Shown here: piece by piece, positions 1 through 7,632 of the stretch
How the letters are laid out: each line of letters opens with the position of its first letter
Numbering within the stretch: the first letter of the stretch is position 1
Origin: Marinobacterium mangrovicola
Lineage (GTDB): Bacteria; Pseudomonadota; Gammaproteobacteria; Pseudomonadales; Balneatricaceae
Assembly: GCF_004339595.1 (NCBI RefSeq)
Contig: NZ_SMFU01000011.1
Coordinates: 1-64,000, forward strand
Length of the DNA stretch: 64,000 bases
Direction: 5' to 3'
Translations under genes and position numbers: made by a program
The notes under the pieces: model-generated
What the model was told of the DNA's origin: nothing
What the model saw: the letters and a program-made list of their open reading frames with translations, nothing else
Database searches by the model: none

Positions 1-87
1 AACCGCCAGCGGCCACATCGTGCGAATGGTGGCATCAGTCCGCTGGCGGCGGAAGAAAAACTTAAAACCGTGTCCGGGATTAGTTGA
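1..87 (+). CDS. C-terminal end of an IS3-like transposase (partial, cut by window edge)
   Basis: Frame 1 is open from the first base and stops with TGA at 85-87, giving 28 residues that contain RQRPHRANGG. A short segment with the RPH motif near the C-terminus is typical of the integrase (rve) domain of IS3-family transposases. Only the tail is visible, so the family call rests on this motif and on the terminal-repeat-like sequence just after the stop. The rest of the gene lies left of the window. Confidence 0.5.
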   Translation, partial: NRQRPHRANGGISPLAAEEKLKTVSGIS

Positions 88-93
88 CCACTA
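1..93 (+). mobile_element. Right end of an IS3-like insertion sequence
   Basis: The transposase tail is followed within a few bases by a probable terminal inverted repeat ending ATTAGTTGACCA near position 90. Structured repeat copy 1 begins immediately after it. The other copies have GAGCATCGCAG at this edge and copy 1 has only CATCGCAG, so the element seems to have inserted at or very near the repeat border. The left end and any target duplication are outside the window, so the exact boundary is inferred. Confidence 0.5.
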
Positions 94-270
94 CATCGCA
101 GCGTGAAAGAGAAACAAGGGAAAGGTTGTTTGAGCGAAGCGAGTTTCCTTTCCCGCTCTTTCAGGCGAGAAGCACAGGGAAATCGGCGCAGCCGATCAAG
201 CAGCAGGGGCGGTTTGGGATTGCCAAGGGACTTGTCCGCACAAGTCCCTTGGCTCGCCAGCAGGCGAAAC
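94..270 (+). repeat. Interspersed structured repeat, copy 1
   Basis: One of three copies in the window, here in + orientation. Four hairpins follow in order. A: outer stem GAAAGAG/CTCTTTC (105-111/156-162), inner stem GGGAAAGG/CCTTTCCC (118-125/147-154) and apical GCGAAGC (134-140). B: ATCGG/CCGAT (182-196). C: a 14-bp stem with loop CCGC (222-253). D: TCGCC/GGCGA (254-267). Linkers such as GAGAAGCACAGG and the stretch before stem C are conserved in sequence between copies. The open frame across it (84-290) is a by-product of the repeat, because the copies diverge according to base pairing rather than codons. Confidence 0.85.
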
Positions 271-362
271 GGGAGTTAAGTAAACGCTGATAGGTCTTCG
301 GCACGCGAAAAAATTAAACGAGTCACCTGGTTTAAAAAGCTTCCCATGAAGTAAGCGCAAGC

Positions 363-1856
363 TTACCCCTCAAGGTACCGACTCCGAATATGCCGAATAA
401 AATACTCCGGATTAGTCGCCTCTCCAGTCGCCTGAGTCATCAGCTCCTCTGAGCTGAGAAACGACCCCTTGTTCCAGATCTTCTCACCCAGCCACTGACG
501 CAGCAGCGTCACATCACCGCGCCCCAGGTGCGCATCCAGATCCTCCATATCCCGGTGCATGGCGGCAAACAGCTGTGCCGCGTTCAGGGCGCCTAGGGTG
601 TAGGAGGGGAAATAGCCGAACGCACCGGACGGCCAATGAATATCCTGCAGGCAGCCATCCTTATAGTTGCCGCGGGTATCCAGGCCCAGGTAGTCTTGCA
701 TTTTCTCTGCCCAGGCGTCGGGGATATCCTCTGCTTCCATTTCGCCGTTGATCAGCTTGGATTCGATCTCGTAGCGAAGCACGATATGCATCGGGTAGGT
801 GACCTCGTCCGCATCCACGCGGATAAAGCCGCGCTGCACATGGGTCATGGCGTGCCAGAACTCATCGTTATCCACCTCTTTCAACGCCGGGAAGTGGCGC
901 TGGATCATCGGCGTCAGGTATCGGACAAAGGGCTGAGACAGCAGCAGCTGCTTTTCAAACAGCAGGCTCTGGCTTTCATGAATACTCATGCTGCGCGCCT
1001 CGCCCACGGGCAGGCCGTTCCAGGCTTCCGGCAGCCCCGCTTCGTAACTGGCGTGACCGGTTTCATGCACCGTGCCCATCAACGCATCGATAAAGCCATC
1101 TTCGTTGTAACGGGTGGTGATACGGTGATCACCGCGCACGCCGGTGCTGAACGGATGGCTGCTGATATCGAGCCGACCGTTGTTGAAGTCGAACCCCAGC
1201 AGTTTCATCACCTCGCGGCTTAGCTGCTCCTGCGAGGCGACCGGGTAGTGGCCGCTCAGATCCACGTGGGGCCGGCGGCGCTGGCGCTCGATAACCGCGT
1301 TGATCAGCTCCGGCAGCTCCGCTTTGAGACCATCAAATACCTTGCCGATGGATGTGCTGGTATCGCCGCTGGAATAGAGATCCAGCAGGGCATCGTAAGG
1401 GGTGTCAAAGGCGCCACCGGCAGCATCCATGCGGGCTTTGGCTTCCTGGCGCGACAGGTTGACCAGCTCCTTGAAGTTACCGAGGAAACCCTGCCAGTCA
1501 TTCTTGCCACGCTGATCGCGCCAGGCGTGGGAGCAGCGGCTCGAGGCTAGCGACTGCGCCTGAACCAGGTCTGACGGCAGGCAGCTCGCCTGCAGCCACT
1601 GTCGATGCATCTCGCGCAGGCTCGCCTGTTCGTCGGCGCTGAGGGGCTGCTGCTGTGCTTCAGCGAACCAGTCGCCCAACTGCGGCGCCGTCAGCATCTC
1701 ATGCTGCAGCTGATGCAGCTCCGCCATCGCCTGGGCGCGGCTCTCGGCCCCGCCCGGCGGCATCATCACCTCCTGATCCCAGCCGAGGAAGGTGCTGGCG
1801 TGGGCAAGCCGGTTCAGTCGGGTGAACTGGTCAACCAAAGCCTGGTAGTGATTCAT
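363..1856 (-). CDS. Metallocarboxypeptidase, M32 family (carboxypeptidase Taq type)
   Basis: A 497-residue cytosolic zinc carboxypeptidase that removes C-terminal residues from peptides, at the usual length for family M32. The zinc motif is HETGH at residues 264-268. Other family marks are a DHRITTRY segment about 20 residues before it and HESQSLLFE after it. There is no signal peptide. An AAGGAG box lies 8 bases before the ATG. It appears to be a single-gene unit: upstream is a bidirectional terminator (2069-2102) that separates it from the TRAP operon, and downstream lie repeat copy 1 and the IS end. Confidence 0.93.
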   Translation of the reverse strand: MNHYQALVDQFTRLNRLAHASTFLGWDQEVMMPPGGAESRAQAMAELHQLQHEMLTAPQLGDWFAEAQQQPLSADEQASLREMHRQWLQASCLPSDLVQAQSLASSRCSHAWRDQRGKNDWQGFLGNFKELVNLSRQEAKARMDAAGGAFDTPYDALLDLYSSGDTSTSIGKVFDGLKAELPELINAVIERQRRRPHVDLSGHYPVASQEQLSREVMKLLGFDFNNGRLDISSHPFSTGVRGDHRITTRYNEDGFIDALMGTVHETGHASYEAGLPEAWNGLPVGEARSMSIHESQSLLFEKQLLLSQPFVRYLTPMIQRHFPALKEVDNDEFWHAMTHVQRGFIRVDADEVTYPMHIVLRYEIESKLINGEMEAEDIPDAWAEKMQDYLGLDTRGNYKDGCLQDIHWPSGAFGYFPSYTLGALNAAQLFAAMHRDMEDLDAHLGRGDVTLLRQWLGEKIWNKGSFLSSEELMTQATGEATNPEYFIRHIRSRYLEG

Positions 1857-2068
1857 TGTGGCTCCTTATCTGTAGCGCTGGGATCTGAGGGATAGCCTGG
1901 GTGAGCAAGCTTGCTAAAGATACTAGGTGAAGCCGGGCCGTTGAGCGACCGACCGCGAATAGCTGCAAGCTAAAATTGCCAGGTTTGAGTGCGGGATTAT
2001 AGCGAACCGCCGGCCATTAAGCTGAATCGAGAGGAGTAGGGTTATTCAGTGGGGCTGTAAAAGGGGGA

Positions 2069-2102
2069 GAAAAGCGGAGGCTGATAGAGCCTCCGCTTTT
2101 TT
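2069..2102 (-). terminator. Rho-independent terminator of the TRAP operon (bidirectional shape)
   Basis: A perfect 10-bp stem AGCGGAGGCT/AGCCTCCGCT (2073-2082/2088-2097) with a 5-base loop, a T run on the + side and an A run on the left that becomes T-rich on the minus strand. It lies 10 bases past the amidohydrolase stop, so its main client is the leftward operon. Confidence 0.85.
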
Positions 2103-2112
2103 ATGCAGCAGG

Positions 2113-3339
2113 TTAGAGGGTCTGCTTGTAGATGCGGCCGGCCTTCATGATCAGGCTCAGTTCGCTTTCCGGACGGGTCAGTACCTTGATGTCGTCCAGC
2201 GGGTTGTGCTCCAGCACCAGCATATCGGCGCGGGCGCCTTCGATGATTTCACCGAAGTCACCGGTGTAGCCAAAGGCGTCGGCGGCGTTGCAGGTGGCAG
2301 CACGGATCAGGTCGTCGGCGGGAACAACGTCGGCACGCAGGTTAAACTCGTTAAGCTGGTGACGCTCCATCTGGCCCAAAAGGTCAGAGCCAAACAGCAT
2401 TTTCACGCCGCTGCGCTGTGCCATCTCCAGGGCTTTACCGCCCGCTTCGAGCACGTCGAAGACCTTGTCCGCCATCGCTTTTGGCAGGCCGGCTTCCACG
2501 CCCTCTTTGGCCAGGGAATCGTAGATAACCAGCGTCGGTGTCAGGTAAGCATCGTGTTCGACGAACAGGCGGCAGCTTTCCTCATCCATCAGGTTGCCGT
2601 GTTCGATGGTTTTTACGCCACGGGGGATCAGGCGGTTGATAGCGCGTGCAGTGTAGGCGTGGGCCATGGTGTGGATGTTGGCGGCAGTGGCTTCCTGCAC
2701 GATGGCGTCGATCTCTTCCAGTGAGAACTGGGTGCTGTCGATACGATCGGTCGGGGAGGATACGCCGCCGGAGGCCATGATCTTGATCTGGGTTGCGCCC
2801 TTGCGGATCTCGTCGCGGCAGGCACGACGCACTTCAGCAACGCCGTCGCAGACGCGGCCAAGGCCCGCGCAGCAGAAGCAGCCTTCAAAGGTGTGTTGGC
2901 CGGCAGAGCGCATATCGCCATGGCCGCCGGTCTGGGAGATCGCCTTGCCGCAGTAGAGAATACGTGGGCCAAGCATGGCGTCTTCGTCGACCGCCTGGGC
3001 CAGGCCGTAGTCGGCGCCACCAGCGTCACGCACGGTGGTGAAGCCGCGCATCAGCATGCTTTCCAGCATCGGGCCGGTTTTAGCGGTCACGTAGAACGGT
3101 GACATGGTGCCCAGCAGTGCAAAGTTCGGTGTGATTGCTGTCACGTGTACGTGGGAGTCACACAGACCCGGCATCAGGAAGCGGCCGCGCAGGTCGATCA
3201 CCTGAGCGTCTTCAGACTGGATGGGGCTTGCGGATACCTGTGCGATGCGCCCGTCGCTGACCAGTACCTGCTGCTCGGCCAGAACTGTGCCGTTGCGGGA
3301 ATCGATAATATTGGCGTTGGTAAAAAGTACGTTTTGCAT
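2113..3339 (-). CDS. Amidohydrolase-superfamily metal-dependent hydrolase
   Basis: A 408-residue cytosolic amidohydrolase with the full binuclear set: HVH at 63-65, lysine 186 in IKIMASGG (the probable carboxylated bridging lysine), H227 in AHAYT, H247 in IEHGN, and D319 in FGSDL. This resembles the imidazolonepropionase / Xaa-Pro-dipeptidase-like branch, which hydrolyses amide or cyclic amide bonds. It is the last gene of the TRAP operon, 23 bases after dctM, with a GAGG ribosome site. It probably opens or trims the compound that the transporter brings in. Sequence alone does not give the substrate. Confidence 0.85.
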   Translation of the reverse strand: MQNVLFTNANIIDSRNGTVLAEQQVLVSDGRIAQVSASPIQSEDAQVIDLRGRFLMPGLCDSHVHVTAITPNFALLGTMSPFYVTAKTGPMLESMLMRGFTTVRDAGGADYGLAQAVDEDAMLGPRILYCGKAISQTGGHGDMRSAGQHTFEGCFCCAGLGRVCDGVAEVRRACRDEIRKGATQIKIMASGGVSSPTDRIDSTQFSLEEIDAIVQEATAANIHTMAHAYTARAINRLIPRGVKTIEHGNLMDEESCRLFVEHDAYLTPTLVIYDSLAKEGVEAGLPKAMADKVFDVLEAGGKALEMAQRSGVKMLFGSDLLGQMERHQLNEFNLRADVVPADDLIRAATCNAADAFGYTGDFGEIIEGARADMLVLEHNPLDDIKVLTRPESELSLIMKAGRIYKQTL

Positions 3340-3362
3340 TGTTAACCTCGATTAGCTGGGCG

Positions 3363-4670
3363 TTATTGCATCTGGGCGGGCAGATAGAGCGACAGCGCGG
3401 GGATGAGAATGATGAGGAGAAGGGCGATGATGTCCATCAGGATGAACCAGCTGACGCCTTTAAAGACCTCAGGAAGGGAAACGGTATTGCCTAGTGCGCC
3501 CTTGATCACATAGACGTTCAGACCGATAGGCGGTGTGACCAGGCCAACCTCCAGCAGCTTGACGACGATGATGCCGAACCAGACCAGGTTCATATCGGCA
3601 CCCTGCACCAGCGGCAGAATCAGCGGCAGAGTCAGAAGCATCAGGCCGATGGAGTCGATGAACATGCCCAGCACCAGGTAGATCAGGGCTACTGCCAGCA
3701 GAATCCACCAGGTTTCGGTGCTGACACTGAGAATCAGGTCAGAGAAAGCGCCCGGTACGCCACTCAGGGCGAGGAAGCGGGTAAAGAACAGCGAGCCGAT
3801 CAGGATGATAAAGATACTGGCGGTGCTGGAGGCGGTGTTGATGATCGCGTCTTTAACGGCAGCAAAGGTCAGCGTGCGGCGGCTGATGGCGATCAGAGCG
3901 GCGATACAGGTACCCACGGCACCTGCCTCGGTGGGCGAGAAGATGCCAAGGAAAATACCGCCCAGCACTGCACCGATCAGCAGTGGCAGCGGCCAGATCT
4001 CCTTGATGGCGTCGATCTTCTCCTGACTGCTGGCGCGCTCTGCGCTGTTACCCGCCAGTTCCGGGTTGCGTTTAACCCGCAGCATGATCATCAGGATATA
4101 GAGCCCCGCCGACATGATGCCAGGCAGAAAGCCCGCCATGAACAGCTGGCCCACGGACACCTGGGCGTAAACGCCGTACAGCACCAGCAGAACGCTGGGC
4201 GGAATCAGTGAGCCCAGGGTGCCGGACGCGGCGATGGTACCGGTGGCGAGACCGCGGTTGTAGTTGTGCTTGAGCATCTCCGGCACGGCGATACGTGACA
4301 TGGCCGCGGAGGTGGCCACGCTGGAACCGGAAGCCGCTGCGAAGAAGGCCGAGGCGATGACGCTGGAGACCGCAAGACCACCGGGCAGGCGCGCCAGGAA
4401 CAGACGCATGGCGGTAAACAGGCCCTGGGTCATGTTGGTGCTAGTGCACAGGTAGCCCATAAACAGGAACATGGGCGCCGCCGACAGTTCCCACTGGCCG
4501 GCGAAGTCAAAAGGTGTGGCCGAGACCATGCCCAGGGCGATGCCGAAGGTGGTCATCATGGCGATACCGACGATGGATACGAGGCCCAGCGCCACGCCGA
4601 TAGGGACTCGCAGGGCGATAAGGCCCAGGGCAATGGCGATTCCCGCCATACCGATCTGAAGGTTTGTCAT
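3363..4670 (-). CDS. TRAP transporter large permease subunit (DctM family)
   Basis: A 435-residue, strongly hydrophobic inner-membrane protein of the length and segment pattern of DctM, the subunit that carries the substrate across the membrane using the sodium gradient. Family features seen include GIALGM near the N-terminus, GTLGSLIPPSVLLVLYG in the middle and TPPIGLNVYVIKG near the C-terminus. AGGA precedes the ATG. It works with the small permease (4782-5282) and binding protein (5952-7088) of the same operon. The substrate is unknown. Confidence 0.95.
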   Translation of the reverse strand: MTNLQIGMAGIAIALGLIALRVPIGVALGLVSIVGIAMMTTFGIALGMVSATPFDFAGQWELSAAPMFLFMGYLCTSTNMTQGLFTAMRLFLARLPGGLAVSSVIASAFFAAASGSSVATSAAMSRIAVPEMLKHNYNRGLATGTIAASGTLGSLIPPSVLLVLYGVYAQVSVGQLFMAGFLPGIMSAGLYILMIMLRVKRNPELAGNSAERASSQEKIDAIKEIWPLPLLIGAVLGGIFLGIFSPTEAGAVGTCIAALIAISRRTLTFAAVKDAIINTASSTASIFIILIGSLFFTRFLALSGVPGAFSDLILSVSTETWWILLAVALIYLVLGMFIDSIGLMLLTLPLILPLVQGADMNLVWFGIIVVKLLEVGLVTPPIGLNVYVIKGALGNTVSLPEVFKGVSWFILMDIIALLLIILIPALSLYLPAQMQ

Positions 4671-4781
4671 AGGTTGTCCTACTGAATTAGAGACTCGGAA
4701 CGGTGCCGTAGGGCTGCTCCGGGTTCTTAAGTCATTGCACTTTTCTGTAGATCAGAGTTCGGCAGATCAAAGCTCGACAGA

Positions 4782-5282
4782 TTAGAGTGCCTTGCGTTCG
4801 GCAATCGCCTTCACCATGTTGGCAAAGGTGGCGATGCAGGTCGCGAAAAAGCCCACCGGCAGAGCCCAGCGGCTGGGCCAGATATAAAAGGTGAAATTGG
4901 CCATGGCCGTTTCCTGACTCTCGGTGGCGCGCAGCGCATCCAGTGTGCTCTGGTAACCGAGCATGCCGAAGTAAGCGATCCCCAAGAGGCAGGCAAACAC
5001 ATACAGCGGAAGCTTCATCGCCTCGGGCAGTCGCTGCACCACAACATCGACGCTGATGTGCTCACGTTTGTATTCCACATAGGCCAGCGACAGGAAAATC
5101 GCACAAACCATGTAGTAGAAGGAGACCACTTCCAGGGTACCCTGAAAGGAGTTGCCGAAAATAAACCGCAACACCACATCCAGGGTGATATGCAGTGCCA
5201 TCAGGGCTATGAAACAGCCGCTGACAAACAGGGTGGCTTTGGCTGCGAAGGACGCGCAGCGTTCGATGCCGTTGTAGAACAT
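4782..5282 (-). CDS. TRAP transporter small permease subunit (DctQ family)
   Basis: A 166-residue membrane protein with about four predicted transmembrane segments, including VSGCFIALMALHITLDVVLR near the start, matching DctQ in size and layout. DctQ helps DctM receive substrate from the binding protein. Its ATG lies 2 bases after the tetR stop codon and the GGAG box sits within the end of tetR, so the two genes are translationally close-coupled. The 111-base gap to dctM shows no clear hairpin. Confidence 0.92.
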   Translation of the reverse strand: MFYNGIERCASFAAKATLFVSGCFIALMALHITLDVVLRFIFGNSFQGTLEVVSFYYMVCAIFLSLAYVEYKREHISVDVVVQRLPEAMKLPLYVFACLLGIAYFGMLGYQSTLDALRATESQETAMANFTFYIWPSRWALPVGFFATCIATFANMVKAIAERKAL

Positions 5283-5284
5283 CG

Positions 5285-5899
5285 CTAGTTACTCCGTTTT
5301 ACCGGTAACAGTCCGGTGTTGGCGAGGGATTTTCGCCAGAATTGCAGCACATCCTGAAACAGCTTCGGATCGTCACGCCAGATGCCCTGTGCCGCCATAC
5401 CGCGCATCATGCAGAGCGTTGCGGTCAGTGCGACGCGGCTTTCGCTGGCGTTTTCAGCCTCTGCGGTCAGCTGTTCCCAGATCTGCTCCATCGATTCGTT
5501 ATAGTGCGCGGCCAGGGGCGTCAGCACATCGCGAATCGCCTCGTCGGTACGTGCAGTGGTCAGATACTCCAGCGCGATCTTGAACAGGTCGCCGGCGAAG
5601 TGATCCCACATCGCCTGCAGGAAAGTATCGAGATCGGCCGTGCCTTCGTTGACCTCGGCGGCGATCTGTTGAACCAGGCTGATCTCTTCGCTCAGCACCT
5701 TTTCCAGTGCCGCGTGCATCAGGCTTTCCTTGGTCGGATAGTGATGCAACAGTGCGCCGCGAGAGACTCCAGCCTGTTTCGCCACGTCGACCGTGGAGGT
5801 TTCCCGTATCCCTTTCTGCAGTATGCAGTCGAGGGTAGCCTGCATGATCAGACCCTGGGTTTCGGCGGAGCGCTCGGACTGTGAGCGTTTTTTCAGCAT
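5285..5899 (-). CDS. TetR-family transcriptional regulator of the TRAP operon
   Basis: 204 residues with an N-terminal helix-turn-helix (TVDVAKQAGVSRGALLHHYP, about residues 37-56) and a ligand-binding C-terminal domain typical of TetR proteins. It lies inside the operon, between dctP and dctQ, rather than divergent from it. Its level therefore rises with the transporter, which implies autoregulated feedback. The probable operator is the 24-bp palindrome at 7228-7251. The ligand is likely the transported compound or a breakdown product (inference). AAGGA precedes the start. Confidence 0.92.
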   Translation of the reverse strand: MLKKRSQSERSAETQGLIMQATLDCILQKGIRETSTVDVAKQAGVSRGALLHHYPTKESLMHAALEKVLSEEISLVQQIAAEVNEGTADLDTFLQAMWDHFAGDLFKIALEYLTTARTDEAIRDVLTPLAAHYNESMEQIWEQLTAEAENASESRVALTATLCMMRGMAAQGIWRDDPKLFQDVLQFWRKSLANTGLLPVKRSN

Positions 5900-5917
5900 G
5901 CTAATTCCTTACGACAG

Positions 5918-5943
5918 ACGCCCCTTTACTGTTAAAGGGGCGT
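5918..5943 (-). promoter_or_regulatory. Intercistronic hairpin after dctP
   Basis: A perfect 11-bp stem ACGCCCCTTTA/TAAAGGGGCGT with tetraloop CTGT lies in the 52-base gap between dctP and tetR. No T run follows on the minus strand. It is more likely a 3' RNA stabiliser or partial terminator that keeps dctP mRNA more abundant than the rest of the operon. Confidence 0.7.
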
Positions 5944-5951
5944 GGTTCCCA

Positions 5952-7088
5952 TTACCGGATGCCGTAGTCGGCGGGCAGGGTGTCGTAAATCTCCTGCTTA
6001 GCCAGCTCGGCCAGAGCGTCTTCGTCTTCCCGGTCGATATCCTTCAGCAGATTTTCCCACTTTTCATAGGTCTGCAGGTAGTCGTCAATCAGCGCCTTGC
6101 CATCGGCAATGTCGTACTTCTCTTCAACCAGGGTGTAGATGCCATCCAGGGACTTCTGGCGGAAGTCATCGGCAGACTTTTTAAGGTCCGCTTCCGGTTC
6201 AAACACCTGGTTACCCTTGGTCTTGGCTTCTTCCAGCGCAGACTCAGAGGACTTGATGTACTGCACCGCCATGCGGGTCATCGCTTTTGCGGTGGCCTGC
6301 TTGAAGACATCACGCTGAGCGTCGGTAAGGCCGGTCCAGAAACCGGGGTTAAAGCCCCAATGCGGGCCGGACCAATACATGCCGGTGGGCAGCAGGGTTG
6401 TGTATTCGGCCACTTCGTACATGGAGCGGTCGATCAGGTCGTTGGCGGCGTTGGTGGCGCAGTCGAGAGAACCACGGTCCAGACCTGTGTACATTTCGCT
6501 GGAGGGTACGTTAACCGGAATCGCGCCGGCTTCTTCCAGCCACTGGGAAACGGTGGAGCCGGCGGCACGAATACGCTTACCCTGAATCTCTTCCAGGTTA
6601 CGCACAGGTTCGCGGCAGAACAGGATGTAAGGCGGAGTTGCGTAAGAGCCCAGGTAAACCACGCCGGAGTTGTCCCACTCGGCCAGCTGAGTAGCGTTAT
6701 GGGTACTGAAGTCGGTGACGGCCAGGATGGTGGTCAGCGGGTCGGAGAAGTTAAAGCCCAGTTCCTGAACCGCATTGGCAACGGGCAGGTCAGCAGGAGT
6801 GTAGATCGCTGCGTGGCTTGCCACCTGTACCACGTTATCGCGGATACCCTGGAGGTTTGCGCGCGGTGCCAGCAGCACGGTACCGGTGTAGACCTTCGGG
6901 TTCAGATCGCCATTGGAGAGCTCTTTGACCGTTTCAGCCCACTCTTCATAACCGTACTTGGACAGCGGGTGCTGCTGGTCGTAGAAGGAGTTCGCCAGAA
7001 AACTGGTAGAGGCGGATGCCGGCGTTACCAGAAACGGCGCAGAGACGGCGGCCAGGGCCGTAATGATGCTTTTCTTGTTCAGTTTCAC
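5952..7088 (-). CDS. TRAP transporter solute-binding protein (DctP family), GTG start
   Basis: A periplasmic binding protein of the DctP family, 378 residues from the chosen start. The frame is open 18 codons further upstream (to 7142), but that extension precedes the signal peptide. The GTG at 7086-7088 gives M-KLNKKSIITALAAVSAP and an Ala-x-Ala cleavage site (TPASAS), with GGAG 7 bases before it. The mature part shows the family pattern: QHPLSKYGYEEWAETVKELS near the N-terminus, a GSYATPP strand region, and a probable substrate-carboxylate arginine near GKRIRAAG. First gene of the operon. The ligand cannot be read from sequence. Confidence 0.92.
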   Translation of the reverse strand: MKLNKKSIITALAAVSAPFLVTPASASTSFLANSFYDQQHPLSKYGYEEWAETVKELSNGDLNPKVYTGTVLLAPRANLQGIRDNVVQVASHAAIYTPADLPVANAVQELGFNFSDPLTTILAVTDFSTHNATQLAEWDNSGVVYLGSYATPPYILFCREPVRNLEEIQGKRIRAAGSTVSQWLEEAGAIPVNVPSSEMYTGLDRGSLDCATNAANDLIDRSMYEVAEYTTLLPTGMYWSGPHWGFNPGFWTGLTDAQRDVFKQATAKAMTRMAVQYIKSSESALEEAKTKGNQVFEPEADLKKSADDFRQKSLDGIYTLVEEKYDIADGKALIDDYLQTYEKWENLLKDIDREDEDALAELAKQEIYDTLPADYGIR

Positions 7089-7204
7089 GTGCTTCTCCCA
7101 TCGATTCGATTTGTTGTGGAAGTGGGCGCTTAGTGCCAACAAAAATTTGTGGCCGCAACGGGAAAACGGCTTGGGTTAAAGCGACCCAAACCCCTTGTTG
7201 AGTT

Positions 7205-7234
7205 GATACTAGGTAAACAACAATAAAAAAACAA
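7205..7234 (-). promoter_or_regulatory. Putative promoter of the TRAP operon
   Basis: Reading leftward, TTGTTT (7234-7229), a 17-base spacer and TAGTAT (7211-7206) form a weak sigma-70-like promoter about 110 bases before dctP. Its -35 region overlaps the palindrome at 7228-7251, which suits repression. Confidence 0.35.
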
Positions 7235-7251
7235 TCATGACTGATTGTTTT
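7228..7251 (-). promoter_or_regulatory. 24-bp palindromic operator, probable TetR site
   Basis: A perfect inverted repeat with 10-bp arms AAAACAATCA and TGATTGTTTT and spacer TGAC. It lies upstream of dctP, the first gene of the operon that encodes a TetR regulator. Its length and symmetry fit a TetR-family operator. It is the only strong palindrome in this gap. Confidence 0.65.
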
Positions 7252-7632
7252 ATGAATGTGGCTAAAAGTATCAATTCGGTGGGAAAACAGCATTAACTTC
7301 TTAATTTATTGGTTTTTTACATGGGTCGGCATATTTTGCACTGGATTGGTGCTGGTTTATGGTGGTTATTCAGGTTTTGGTGCAATTTTATATAGCGTAT
7401 AGCTATAGATATTTCTCGTACTGATAAATATTATTTGTCGCCAGGGTGCGTCAGGGTTGATCGCTCCCAGGTGTTCTCGGTCGATTACGAGCGCGCTTAC
7501 AAATCTTTTACAAACTCCATACATCTGTCTGACCAACCGGGAAGCGGCTGCTCCTAGAGTGCAATCAACGCGGCTCACCTCAGCCTGTGTCTCAGGTCGT
7601 GCCGCAATGAGCACATAAAAAGGAGCAAGGTC
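7252..7632. other. Intergenic region upstream of the vWA gene
   Basis: No convincing gene is present. A short minus-strand frame (7366-7614) has no ribosome site and no recognisable domain. The left part is AT-rich, as expected between two divergent promoters. AAGGAG at the right end is the ribosome site of the vWA gene. Confidence 0.6.

Noticed and set aside
84-290. 68-codon open frame as a small protein
   Set aside because: It runs across the structured repeat and IS end. Similar peptides arise from another repeat copy, and differences between copies follow base pairing. No ribosome site.
5793-7133. 446-codon plus-strand frame
   Set aside because: Antisense to dctP and the start of tetR. 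No domain and no ribosome site, while the opposite strand encodes clear family members.
7366-7614. 82-codon minus-strand frame
   Set aside because: No ribosome site, no domain, and it lies in the promoter region of the vWA gene.
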